DNA from: Fomes fomentarius
Lineage: Eukaryota; Basidiomycota; Agaricomycetes; Polyporales; Polyporaceae
Assembly: GCA_022606135.1 (NCBI GenBank)
Contig: JABYQN010000003.1
Coordinates: 372,001 to 436,000 of the forward strand
Length of the DNA stretch: 64,000 nucleotides
Direction of reading: 5' to 3'
Below the pieces are notes generated by a model. The model was not told the origin of the DNA. It worked only from the letters and a program-made list of their open reading frames with translations, and ran no database searches. The position numbers were made by a program, and so were the translations under genes. Below are positions 46,907 to 60,500 of this stretch, one piece after another (the stretch's first letter is position 1; each line of letters begins with the position of its first letter).

Positions 46907-48836
46907 ATGGACAGACCGTGCGTGTCTTCAACTATATATACTCGTCATATCATCCCCCAACATCATCATATCAACAGCCGTTCCCCTCCCGCTCACCCTC
47001 CGACGCCCGACCACCGATCGTCAACGCCCCCTGCTCACTACAAGCAGCCGCAACACCACGTCCACGTCCACGACCACGACCAGCTCCTACCCCGCCAGTC
47101 GCGTCCGGACAGCCGTCTCGCCGACTCGCGTCTCCTGCCACCCCCGCCAGCCCGCAACCCCGCGTCCGGATCGTCAGCGGTCGACAAGGACGCGACACCG
47201 CCTGGGTCGCCTCCCCACAAACGGTTCAAGCCCGAGAACGCGCTGCCGCCTCCGATTCCGTGCGCCGTCGATCAGCGCTGGGTGCGTCTTTTGTGCAGTC
47301 CGTCATTGATCGCATTACGCTGCTAACATGCCATCACCGATCACTGGGTATGCCCATTCGTGCCATGTTTGTGTCACTCTGTTACTTGACGCAGCACTAC
47401 TCCCACGGCCCTTATCCTCCTTCCTTCTATCCATATCCGTATCATCATCAAAACATGCCCCATCGCGTCGAGGACATGTCCATTGACCGGTCAATAAGGT
47501 TCGCACCGCCGTCCCGTCCTATAAGAACGCCCGTCACCCACATCCTAACCTCCCACAGCCATCGCTCTGACGGCCAAGCCCAATATCAGTTCATGCCGCC
47601 CCACTCCCATCCCACTCCTCCTCCCATCGCCACCCTCCATCACTCCCCCGCCCTCTCCGCCTCCTCCCTCGACAGCAACTCCATCTCTCCCTCTCCCCCG
47701 GTCCGTCGCCTGCCTCCTTCTCTCTACTCCTTCTCACCCCACTGATCCTTGCATGTGTTACAGATCACCCAGCCGTCCACCCCCTACTACTCGCACCCTG
47801 GTCAAGCCCCGCCCATGAGCCAAGCTCCGCCATACCCCTACCAGCCCAACGGCTCCATCGCTCGCTACGCGGACGACCAATCCGCGCAAGGCTATCCCAT
47901 ACCACCACACTCTGCACAGAGTCTCTCGCGCTCGATCCGTCCCACCATGGTCGCGACGCAGCCATACCCCGGCCAGGCCAATTATATCATCCACACCGAC
48001 GACGCGTCGACCAAGCTCAGCGACCGCGTCCGCCGAAAATGTTACAACTGTCGCACCACCGACACCTCGACCTGGCGGCGGTCTAGCCTCACTCCAGGCA
48101 AGGTGGTGAGTGCCGCTCCTTGTTGCTTCTCCTTCCCTTCCTCCCGTAATGTCCATGCATCCATCACGGGGGCTCATGACGCACGCTTTCCGATCATGAC
48201 TGACGCGCTATCTTGCTATCTTACCAGCTTTGCAACAAGTGTGGTCTGTTCGAGCGCACGCACTCGCGCCCGCGTCCAGAACAGTTCCCACACAAAAGGG
48301 GCCCTGTCAACGTCAACCAATTCAAGCAACACCGTAACACGCCCCCGCCGTCGCACGCCGCGCAGGCGGCCGCACAGGCTCAGCAACAACAGATACAGCA
48401 GCAACAGGCGCAACAGCGGCTGCCGCCGATGCTGCCCCCTCATCATTATTCGCACCCGTCCCTCTCGCCCTTGATGGCCGCGCGGTCGGCGGACCCCTCG
48501 CAGCAGCAGTACCGCCAAGGAGGGGGCGTCACCGAGATTGGTGCCCTTTTGAACGGTGGCCCCAGCAATGGAGAGCAACAGTCTGGCTCTGCATCGGCGC
48601 ACGGCTCGCCACAACAGACGCACCAGCAACCATCCACCCAACAACAGCATCAGGCGCCGACTCATGGCGTGAAGCGGTCGGGTTCTCCATTGGAGCACAC
48701 GCACACGCCGCAGCCGTCAGAAGGGCAGGTGCAACAGAGCCCGCATGTGAGTGCGGGGTCAATCCCGAACAGCCCGCGGAACGAGCGGCGAGAGGTGCCT
48801 GCAGGTGCGGCGGGGACGTACCGCGCGAGCAACTAG
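46907..48836 (+). CDS. GATA-type zinc-finger transcription factor, five exons
   Basis: Nuclear DNA-binding protein predicted to recognise GATA-core sites. Exons: 46907-47281, 47395-47498, 47559-47700, 47764-48105, about 48228-48836; all keep frame and give about 523 residues. The ATG at 46907 has a good context (CCGCCATGG). The N-terminal half is Pro/His/Ser-rich. A GATA finger starts near residue 300: RRKCYNCRTTDTSTWRRS, then LCNKCGLFERTHSRPRP, i.e. a C-X2-C-X19-C-X2-C spacing as counted, with the WRR and NKCGL hallmarks. The intron between exons 4 and 5 falls inside the finger, right before the second Cys pair. Gln-rich tracts (QQQQIQQQQAQQ) and a Ser/Pro-rich tail follow, usual for activators. 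The specific orthologue is not decided. Confidence 0.88.
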
Positions 48837-51800
48837 GCGTAGAGTTAGGTGACATGAGACAAGACACAGAGTACGGAGAGGAGACGTCACTGTCGGACAC
48901 CATTTACTCGCCACTCTCCCCTCCCTCCACCCAATCATCCGCATCCGTTCATTCATTCCTCTCCCGCACTTCTTTTGCTTCCACCGTTCAGTGTATTTAT
49001 CGTGTATTTTTTGCTGTCCGCGCGTGCTGCGCGCCGCCGCTGCCATAGACCTCCCCGTCTCGTGTATCGCTTACCGCCCACCCCGTCATTAACACAATCC
49101 TCTGCATGCATTCACTTGCCTTCCCTTCCTTCCCATTTCGTTTAGTGCATCCCCCCTCCCTCTCCTCCCCTCCCCCCTTCTCCCCGCTCGTCCGTGGCTG
49201 CCCGCTTTCCTTTCTTGCTCCCTCCGTGCTCGGTGCAACCACTGCTCGGACGCGTTACGCGCCACCTTCCCCGCAGCCCGCGGATACGCCTACCAGGATC
49301 CTCTATCCCAGATCCAGATGCCGAAGCCGATGCGCTCCGCCGCCGCCGCACCCCGCGCCCGAAGCCGCCTTCGTTCGACGTTGGGATGCGCACGTGGGTG
49401 CGTGGGTATGTGGTCGTTGGGCGCGCCGTGCTGGGCGCAGGTGTTAGCGTCAGCCCTTACCTGTGATTTGTTACTTGCCGCCGCTGTCGAGCTGCGTGGA
49501 GTACAAGGTTCTTGGGACGAGGGACGTGAAGATTTTGGGCTGGTCACTGTACATACCCTATATCCCTCCCCGCCCGCCGATTTTGTTTCGTTGTTTTTTT
49601 CTTCTGTCTTTTGTGTTTCGATGTTCTGTGCCCGCTGCTGCAGACTGTATCGCTCCTCCGCTTTCGATTTCGATTTCTTGGTTGGTGTGCAATGCTCACT
49701 GCTCATCACGCTCACAATGCTGCTGCTGCTGTTTCTATTCCAGTTTATGTTTCGTATCGTCTAGCCTTCCTAGTTTGCGTCGCTAGTAATCTCTGTCCAT
49801 ACTCTCCCTCAGATCTCACTGCTCGGTACTCAGTATTTCTCTATCCTCTCTTCCTATTCAGTGTCTCTTAGTCTATGCTTATCTTGTCCATCAATGCATC
49901 GCCAGCAATTCCAGAGCTACACGTTCGTCGTGCTTTCCGTTATTACATATTATATACAACAAACACTTCTACAAGCGCGACGGTGCATCACAAGCGAGGG
50001 CCTGCGGATGTGTAGTGGATGTGTACGTGTTCCTTGCCGCACACACCGCGAAGCGCCCGCCCATCGCTACTACATACTACGCCAAGTATTGTGTACTTAC
50101 TCGCAACTCGCTAGCACCTCAGTAACCACGAGGGCACGGACGAGTCGAGCTCAACTGAATTCGAAAATAGCAACGCAACAGAACGCAACCACGCAACATA
50201 TATCAAGAAAATACTCATACTGAACGTTCTGGTTGTTCTGGATGTTCTGGACAGTGTTCTGATGCGACGGCGGCCGCGGCCGGTTGAATATCTGAACCGC
50301 CAGCTGGCCTGAAGTCTACTGTATACATATGTAGCAGCAGCAGGTACCCCGGGCCCGGGGCTGGCGCTGGATTCGCGTCCCGAATAGCCTATGGCATAAG
50401 CGAGCGACGACGTGCGTGCACACAGGACAGGGTCGACCGGGGTCAAGCGATCAGGCGAATTCCTGATTGCAATTTACACTGTGCTAAACTGTGCCATGGG
50501 CCACATGGGCGCGCTGCTGTAGCCTGGGGGCCCTGGCACAGTGCACTATGACTATCACCTCTTCGGCGAGTCGGTGAGTCGGTGAGCCGATGTCTCACCT
50601 GTCCTGTCTGTCGGTGTCTCGCGTCGCGCGCACGTATACGTATACGTGTCGCTGAAAACCTGTTGACAGTGATAGAGTGGACCGTGGACGTGTCCTGTCA
50701 GACTAGCTCTCGCCTCGCCTCCTGCCAGTATTACGGCCTCCTCGCGAACAGCGAGTGCCAGTGCAGACAAGTCAAGTCAACGAACGGCAATTACGCGGGC
50801 ACAGCAGCACTAGCAGGCTCCGGCACTTGAACTGGTTGTTGATCAACGTTGGACTCGACTTGCCAGAGCAGCAGTGAACGCCCCCAGCGGGCCCGGAGGC
50901 ACTCCAGTGCATGCAATGGCCATGGCCCATGGCCCATGGCCCATGACATGATGCATGATGCGCGGGTCCGAGATAGTAAGCACTCACTTACTCAACTCAC
51001 TCAAGTGCCACTCACTTCGCTCGCTGCCTCGCGCTCGCCCGCACTTGGTCAAAGCCGCGGTTGTTTATGTAAACGTGCCAGTGATTGTGATTCGATCCAA
51101 GTTCTGGATCGCCGACCGTAAATTGCATATGCATATGCACCGCATGGGATCGCGACTGGCTTCTTCGCGTTCGATGCTTCCGTGCTTTAGCTTTTTTAAT
51201 GATCAGTTCAAGACTCCAACCGGCGAGGCGGCGCGCGGGCTGGTATTAGTGCTCTTCCTTCGCTGGAGCCTATTGGACTGCGACGATTGATGGCAGGTGC
51301 GCGTGCAGCCGATCGTGGAAAGACGAGCGTTGCTGACGTGACTATGATGTTTCAAGAAGTTGCTTGCCAGTGTAACTCACGGTAGGTGGCACTCAGGCAG
51401 GTAAGTGCTTACCAGCTGTGCAGCTAGCTCGGACGTCTCTGATCGGAGTTGGTTTATGCAGCCAGTCAATATTCATACAGCGCAGTCAGTGGGACAAATT
51501 ATACGCAAGACGCTCAATACCGTGATTTTCGGACGCGAACTTATGGCATGCGCAACATCGGGAACCGGCGCCGCGACTTCTGGAACCGAGCTCTACATCC
51601 TCCGGCTGCTCCTCTGGGCCTGCTGCCATTCAATATTCAAGTAAGGACTCGCGGACAAAGCGAACGTGAGCGAGCATACTGGTCAACTCCAAGTCTGGAT
51701 CCGCGATAAGTAGTACTTGTCCAGCCTGCACACAATGACAATACTGATACACTCACGGGGCTCGCTCAGGCCGAACGAACCTTACGGTATGAAATCCGCC

Positions 51801-54519
51801 TTCCGTGCAGCCTGCCTTGGGTGTGTTCCATGCCGATATCATCAGGGCTCGTGGTCGCGGCTATGGACTTTGGCTGTACTACTCTAGAATGCGATGGGCT
51901 GCTCGGCGATACGCAGAACTTACGCACACTGCCTGCGCTCCCTCGTCACCCGTCTCGTCATCGTCCATGACATGGCTTGGAAGCGACCTCTGGTAAAGTG
52001 CTCAGAGCTGACAGCACTAGTACCGACTCATAACCGGCGCCCAGGCTCAGCTCCTCGCACGTTGGACGTTGGACGTTTGGACGTTTGCACGCTGAGTTGC
52101 AGAATCATGATATCATGTATGCATCAAGTACTGACTGCGCATCAGGATTCGCGCTCGGTCTGAGCCTTCCAGCCGCCCGCCCGCTCGCCCGCTCGGGCTT
52201 GGCACGAGCCCCCGGCAACTCATCGTTCCACAACCACACACTCCAGGAGCGGCGACAGAGCGTGGCGTCCTTTCGCCCAGCACTGGCACAGCGATAGTGG
52301 CTCGGACAAAGGGAGTTGGCCTGAGCGTCGCGGCGCGCCCGCCGCAGATAAGTTCAAGAAGGGGGGGGGCAGGCGTCACGGGTGCTGCTGGGAACTTCCC
52401 GGACATGAAGAAGAAGCTCAGGCTTTGAACGAAAACCAAAACAGGGCATCAGGAAGATCCGATCCGCCTCAAGTTCGCGCCCCTCTTTTGAATCTTCCAT
52501 GTCTCTGCTCTCGAGTCATTGAGTCTGTCGTGGGTACACTAGTGTTCCCTCGGGACATTCATACTTATTTGTTCTGCCGCCGCGACGGTGTTTTCCGAAC
52601 GTGGCATTGGCCACTTTGACGCGGAATTCGGACGAGTTTACCAGCATGCGCGCATAAGATTCAAGCAATGAAGACGAAACGGACGCAAGCCATCCCGGTG
52701 TCCGCGAACTAATCTTCCATACTAAAATTCACGTCGCAAAAAAGATATCCAGATATCCGGATAGTATCCCGCAGCACCGGTACCGTCCCCACCCTGCCGG
52801 GCCTCCCCTGGCCCGCCTGCATCGTGCCACATGCACGATCTCCCGCCTCCCGAGCATTGAATATTCGAATAGGCGTGGAAGAGAGAGGGATCAATTGCGC
52901 GTGCCGACGAGCTCACAGGCGGAGACAGCACGGACGCTCTGTTGCCGATTCTGGAAGGTACGAATGGAAAGCGTGGAATGTTCCGTCTGATGATGGAAGC
53001 GCGACGCCACAACGCCGCCGGTCCCCGCTAACAGCCCACGGCGCCGCGAGCGTCTTTCTCCACCCGCTCCCTGTCACTGAACACACTCTCCTCCCCTCTC
53101 CTGGCTGGCTGCCAGTCCTCCTCTCGTCTAGACTCTGGCGTACGTGGTGTGTCTGCGTGTACGTCGCATGTGCATCGCGGCAGCCGTCAGCCGTGCCGGC
53201 TCGTTGACATACACGCAACTTGAAGTTAGCCGCGGGCCGGCTACTACCTGCGGAAAGCGGCGGCCATGCGTGTGGTTGGAAACTTGGACTCCCGGGAGGC
53301 CGAGCTAGCCGAGGGACAGAGTTAACCGGTATTGCAGAAGTTGATTCTCATGGCATCCCCACCGTGCTCGGGCCCTCCTCGCCTTCTGCTTTCTCTCGTC
53401 CGACCGCGCTGATTGCGAGCTCATATGCAACTCGGTGATGCCAATATCCGCCTGCTCGCTCAAGCTCTAGGCTGGTAGCTATGTCCGCTCCTTCGCCTGA
53501 CCTTCGTCTACTGGCTATCCGGTGTGGCATGGGGAGGGTTCTTCCGATTCCGGGCCTCTAGTAGCTTCAGGTCTAGGTCTCTGGTATGTACGGAGGTCAG
53601 GAGGTCAATAGGTACTGGCACCGCGATACATGTCGTGAAGTCTCTCCGATCCGCCCGCGGGAAGTGCAAGCTTCCAGTTTCTACACAGCGTCCTCCGAGA
53701 CTGAGGCCGATGATGGGGAAGCCCCAGGCTCCGTGCAAGTCGGCGCCGGTGACAACCCGAGTCGCCGCACAGCAGATGGGGTGAACAACTTGGAATCAGC
53801 TATAGCATGGGTAGTATTTCCCGACTGCCGTGGGCCCGACAAGAACGTCACGCTCCTTCCGACTCTTCAAGGTCTCAACTTTACGTCGATGCGAAATTCC
53901 AGTTCGGACCTTCATACGGAAGACTACGGAAGACAGAAGCCAGAAGCCAGAAGAGAAGAAAGAAGAAGCCCAGCAAAAGACCTATCCGGCCGCTGCGTCA
54001 TCTCCATCCGAGCCTGCCGGAGGATCTTCCTTATACAGCCCGCGCCCGCTCTCAGCTTGCATCTCCGGCTTCTGCCCGGTGTGCGGAGGCAGTTGGCACG
54101 GTGATCATACTCCCCTCCCTCCCCCCCTCTCAGCGGCTTCCCTCTGACTCTGACTCTGGTGCCCGCAGTCGCAGGTTAGAGCTCTGAGCTGGACTTCGTA
54201 GACTCATCCGCTGCGCTATGTCACGGCGATGGGCGGGCTGACCACGGATGGTGGCATCGCGCGCACTATCAGGCAAGCTCTTGTCCTACTAACCTCCGGA
54301 TTTACTAGCACAAGAGCGTCTGTGCTGCCTCCCTTATCACTAGCTGTGGAGGAGTCTGTCAGATGCTCCCGCGCGCACAGCGACACATCACATCCGCGGT
54401 TCGATTAGCAAATTTTAGCGCAAGGTTCTGGTGACTCCATGGAGTCAAGCCGCTCTCCCAAGATCAGGTCAGCCTATGACTCGAGTGGCAACACGAGGGG
54501 GCGCAACCTGTAACCGTCT
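48837..54519. other. Downstream of GATA gene to right arm, no gene recognised
   Basis: About 5.7 kb. The first part (to about 49900) is pyrimidine-rich and probably includes the GATA 3' untranslated region. Small palindromic or tandem spots: GTATAC repeats near 50638, CCATGGC units near 50925-50945. Frames such as 53586-54104 (+) have no known motif. Confidence 0.45.
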
Positions 54520-57500
54520 TAATCATCTTTCTCCCGAGCGGGTGGACGGGTGGGTGGAGCAAGTTAAGGTGCGTGCACGACACACATCTGCATCTTTCGT
54601 CCTCGTTCCTATTCCCAGAGGTCGATGCATCTTCGTCCGCTCTCTCCTTCCCGTGGTCGCCCGCCCCTCCCAGGGATCCCAGGTCTACAGCAACCGTCCG
54701 GCGATCATCGCAGGGAACGCGCGCCCTTCTCTCTCTTCGACATTCAGTCATTTCAGATGCTATACATTCGCACCGTCCGCAACGGGCGTACGTGTTCCCG
54801 CTTCCAACTTTGCACTTGGCACATGTGCTCATGCGATCAGTTAGCCTCCGGCCCCTCCCCGCGCTCTCTCCATGATACATTCCAACCACATGCGCGGTGA
54901 CGTCTCAGGGACGGCCGGGCTGCTGCGAGCCTATCTTGGGCTGGTAGGTTCCCATTCCCATTTCCGTTCCCATACCTTGACGGCGCAGGTGCACTAACAT
55001 CGTATGTGTATAGAACGGAGCAAGGACGCTCACCCAATCCCTTGAATTATGATCGAGATCTCCGACGACCATCCTAGTCTCCTCGTCAGCGGACTCGAGG
55101 CCACTGTCTCGGCTGCGCTCTCCGATGTCTCCGCGTGTGAGCGCACCACTTCTCAGAGGGAGTGGGACGCTAGACACGACTCTATGGGGGTACGGGGATA
55201 CACGCATCGTTCCCAGACCAACCACATCGTCTCGACGAGTCGAGATATGTGCATCACATCACACCCCCGGATGGCTCTACCGCACCTCACATTACATATG
55301 TGGCGCACGCGCAGCGCATACCGCAGGGAATGTGCGTCCAAGGCCAGCCGTCATCCTCATGCCTCATATCATACCGTCATGCCATCATGCATGCCATCTG
55401 CGACCGGTCGAGTGGATGCGGACGCTGCGTCCCGCGTCAGGACAGGTATGATGGCATGCCCGCCCGCCCCTGTGCTTCTCGCTGAAAGCGGCAGGCGGAA
55501 TGTCCGATGCGGAGCTGGGACGGGGACTGCGCTCGGACGGGTAAGAGCAAAGTTTCATTAACGTTAGCCTGCCAGCGTGGCGCCTGTCCACATGCATCAT
55601 GGCTTGATAGGCTGAGCTGAGCAGCCTCCAGGTATTGACGCGCCAGTGTCGACTGGAGACTGGCGGCTGGCGACAGCGGAGAGTACGCGGCTGGTGCTAG
55701 TAGTCGTGCATGTGTAGGCATGGCGGTTCTTCCCTGCACAATCGCTATCAATCCGTTTCTGGTGTACTTAGCATGCCAGCTGGTCTTCGACTGCGCTGTA
55801 CTAATATTATTGATGATGAGGCACGACTGTGAAAGAGAGGGCTCGGTGCCGCGCTCGCCCATCTATCGACAGCTTTTGTCGCCAACGCCGAGCAAGTTCC
55901 CATGGCGGATCGTCGCCCCTTCAAAGACCGTCCTGTCCTGTCTGCAACTCGGGCCTTGCAATGATAGCCTCCCCGAAGGGCTAGCGTGAGTCTACGATGC
56001 TCCTCGACGCGCCCTCGAGAAGCTAATCATTTGGCTATCAGTTCACAGTTCGAGGGCGGGCATGTGTCTGCATCCACCTCCCGCCCGTGCAGCATGTCTC
56101 GCGGCATGGTACATGTCGCCACCTGAATCTTGTGGGGCATCATCTTGCGACCGAGGGCATCTGGAACGAAATCGTAATCGACGGTGGCTGCCCCCGCCGC
56201 AGGAGTCTCAGGCCGGCTGTCAGTACTCAGTTGCAAGGCGCGTCTCAAGATCTCACTGTCGACACAGTCCCAGTCCCAGATGGCACTACGGGCCTCCCCT
56301 CACGAGCTCCCCGTCTTCCATCGTTGAGGTCATCCAAGTGCCCAGGCTCAAGGTCCTGCCAGTGCGCCGCCCGTACCGCAATCCGAGCTCCGCCCCTCCC
56401 CGCTGCTTTGGTTTGGTTTGGCAAGTGGCAAGTGGCATGGAATCCGAAGCTCGAAGCTCTACGGGCGTCCAGTGATGGCGGCGCAGCTATAGCATCCACT
56501 ACCAGCTGGGTGTCCGTCCGCGCTCGGCGGCGGGCGTCGCTGGAAGAGGTGCCAGTGACAGCAGTGTTGGAATCCAGAACCCAAGACCCCCAGGAAAAAC
56601 AAAAACTCTATCAGTGATCAAGAAATCAACGAAACGAATCAAACTCTGGCAGAGGCGGAGTCGAGAGAAGAAGCCAAAAGAATTAAAAAAAAAAAACCGC
56701 CGTCAAGAAGACGAGAAGCCTGAGAGAAGCACACCCCGGCTGACCCGTGAGCGAGTGTTGCCAGTGGGCGCTGAGTGCTGAGTACTGAGTACTGAGTATT
56801 AGTATTGGATGTTGAATATTTGAATGGCCAGCCTGAGTGCGAGTGTCGTTCCGCTCGGATGGGAGCCAGCCTCGTGCGCCCGCGCTTCGCGGCAGGAGAA
56901 GACGAGAAGACGAGAAGGATCTGGCGGACAGACGCGGCGGGCGGTACTGCTAGCACCGGGCGGCGCACTCAGGGGTGATGTGCCCCATACGGATAGATGC
57001 CACCGCTGCGACTCGGACTCGCATTCTCCGAGTCGTGTGTCATTCGCTCGCTCTCCGAGGCCCTCGACTTGGACTGCCTGAGAGGGCGCACTGGAAGGCC
57101 GGAGCGCACTGCACGGGGAAGTTCATTACATGCATATGCTCATGTCTAGATCTTCGACCTCTGACCAAGGCCGTCCGTCACAGTCGCCGCTGCGCGATGC
57201 GGACTCGATCTTCAGGCCCAAGCTGTAGCCGCACGCATCGTATCAAACGTCGACGTGCCAGTGGGCGCACGAGTCGGACGTGGACGAATGTCCGCCACGG
57301 TCGTCTCTCGTTCCGCCAGAGACGCGCTCCGAGGGTCTAGGGTACCTGACGATGCATACTCATTACTTATCCTCCGGGGGCGCTTCGTGGGCGCGTGCCG
57401 GTCAGCGCTACTATCAGAGGGCACGATACATGCCCATTGCCAGTAACGACACTGTTTCAATCACAATCCATCACCGCCGTGCCCCGTTCCTTCTGCCCAT

Positions 57501-60500
57501 GGCATACATACAAGTCGCCGTCGCACCCAACTTTTCCCACTGGCACTAGCACGAGTCACATCGGCCGAGGCGAGTCGAGGATGGCTCGAGTACAGGTACG
57601 TATAATTTGAAACCACGCACGAGGCTAACCCACCCTGTCTCAGAACTCTTAGCAAGATACGTATCTGGCAGCACCGCCGCCACCACCATGACGCGATCGC
57701 CCGGTCGTGACACAGCATACAGCGTATGCCGGCGGCACCGAACGAAAGAGGCAGGTATGCATGGGTGGTTCGGTCATGGTCTTGAATGAACGCACGAATC
57801 CACGATGGCCCCAGCTTTGATCATACCGTGACGCAGATATGATATATCTCCGCGTAATCCGTTGGTACTTATCTGTGCACGGTAGGCCGACCCTCGGAGG
57901 CTTGGAGGCGACTCGGAGTCCTCGGATGTGTCTAGTCTAGCTACTAGGCAACCCCTCGGAGCCTGGAAGGAGATGTAGGGCCACGCCGCGGGACGCACGC
58001 GGCACCGACTGAGATGATTGCGATTCAATTGTGGTCCTGGTGGGATCCCCCGGTCGGGTCAATGACTCAAGTGGTTGCTTGTAGTATCAAGTCGCCTCCT
58101 CGCTTGTGACTCGGAGATGACCCTAGATATGAGCTCCTGTTGTAAGTGAGCGGATTCCCATTCCCAGTGAGTCCGGCTCGGAAGACTCGGAGGAGCGTGA
58201 CTGTTCATCTGAGCTGACAGTTGACTGCGGAGAACTGAAGAGCTCATTGGACATGCATCATGAGGCACGTCCGGTTCTCCTTATGGGGCATCGATGTGCC
58301 TGCCGGTCGTCGTGGAGATGATGACAACAAGCGGCAGGGACGCGAGATCAGCGAGAAAAGGAGGCAAACGGGACGCCGGATGCAGAATGAGGGCACAGGG
58401 CGTACGGCACAGTTAACTGCGCAGTCATGTCACTGAGTTCTGAAATCTGATACTCGGCGTGGGCGGGGCAGCCTGATGAATGCCTATGAAATTAAATGAA
58501 TCAAGAACTCCAGAGACATGATCGTGCACGGGCACAATGACGACGTCACCGGAGTCGTGGACGCAAACTCATGCCACCGCCGCCTACGCACACCATGGGT
58601 ACTGCGGTGCAGCGTGATCGTTCATGCATTCACTCCAAACCTTAAAAAGGTCGTCTGTACTGTCTGAGTTTGATGCAAGCACCCTGCCAGTGCGCCGAGT
58701 TACAGCGCACCTGTGACTAAATGCCAAGATGGTCTCTCAGACTGGACGCCGCGCCGACTTTCGCGGACTACGAACGCAAGCGTGCGGCCACGCGCGACAT
58801 GCTGCGTGAAGAATGCCAGACTCCCCTGTACTTCAAAGCTTCAAGCGCCACCGTGACCCACTGCGTGCGTGTGTGCGGGGCCCGCCCGGCACCATATGTG
58901 GATGAATGACTCGGATGAACAAGAAGGGGCTTCGACTTGCTACATGTACTTATATGCGCCGCAGTCGGCCGGCGACCGTTCGTTCACCTGACCATCTCAA
59001 CGTTCGGCGGAGACCGTGACAGATTAATCCTAAGAAGAAATGTGAGCTGGCACGCAACTTGAATGCGGTGTAACTTGGACAGACTTGGGATCAATGGTTG
59101 GGAGCCTGACTTGCCTGCTGCGGTGCAGGATATATTGCTGGCAGGCTCAGCCTCGCCGCCGTGAGTATCGATTGATGTCCTCCGGGCCGCCCTGTCCAAA
59201 GCACTTCCAAAGCACTGACTTGCTACCTATCAGCACGCTATCATGTACCTGTATCCCGTGAGTGCGATGTCGCCATCAGCAATATACCGAATGATTGAAG
59301 GGATTAAACAGAGAAGCTCGCCTGGGATCAACTTCTCGAGGGGAGGGGAGGCGGGATGCCGGAATCGACTGCGGGTTGCATGTGAATATGCGGGCCTGAA
59401 GATCCCCCCCACACGATACATTAAATTGAACGGAACGGGATTATTGCGGGCTGCTCTGGGCAGACGGCGCAACGTGAGCGTAAGAGTCGGTACGTAGTTG
59501 CGTTCGGCAAGCAGCGAACAGCAGTGGGTGTGAGCTGCGCGGGGCCAGTTCGTCGCCATCTTGACATGACATGATGAATTGCCAGTCGGTCAATGTTGCA
59601 TACGGCGTGCAGCACTCACAGGCAGTACATACTGGCCTCTGATAGGCTTTGTTCGACGTGCACGGGCACTGCCTCGCGATGTATATCTGAGCTACGAAGG
59701 CTGCACTGTCCTGTCAATGATGCCGTACGCGTGATGTGCGCGGGAGCAATTGCAGTAAGGAGCGACGCGGTCGCTGGGAGGGGTCTAGCCTCTGGCCCCG
59801 CCTTAGCCGGGACAGGGAAGGTCGGAAGGCTATAAGTTGAAGAAGGCAGGGCGCACGCGAAAAGCGGAAGCATTTTCGTTGATGCTCACGGGGGCGAACG
59901 CTCTCGCGGAGCTGTCAACGGGTCGCTGGACCGTGGATGGGACAGGAGAAATGGGCGGGTCGGATATGGAATAAGGATGGCCATGATGATTATTGAGGCG
60001 TGGTCCGGTCGCAGAGCGGCCGTAAAATCCGTGAGGCAAGGCACATGAGCGTGTGCACGGACTCGGAGTTCGCCCTTGCCCTTGCCCTTGGAGGGTGGTG
60101 ATAGCGAGGGGCGATGAGGGCGGGGCGCGGGGAAGGTAATTGAGCGGATGGTGAGAGATTCTGATGGGCAATGTCAGACGAGGTTGAGAAGGAGGGCAAT
60201 GGCAGAACACAGTGAGGGCATGCCGAGGGGGACGAATTCGGATAGATGATGGACGTGGGAGGGCAGCCTGGCGTGATTGGTGATAGACTAAGACAGCGAG
60301 TGATACAGCTCGCCCGGGCTGGCTGATTGGATCTCAAACTCTAACCACTGCGCCCGGACCTCTCCGCCCCCTTTGGACATTCCTCCATTCGAAGCCCGCT
60401 GTCGTATTTCGAGCGGCGCCCGGCGGCGTGATACATCAGCAAGCGATGGCAGCCCGTCGACGTAAGGGACTCGGAGACTGTATCAGAGCCGTGTGAAGTG

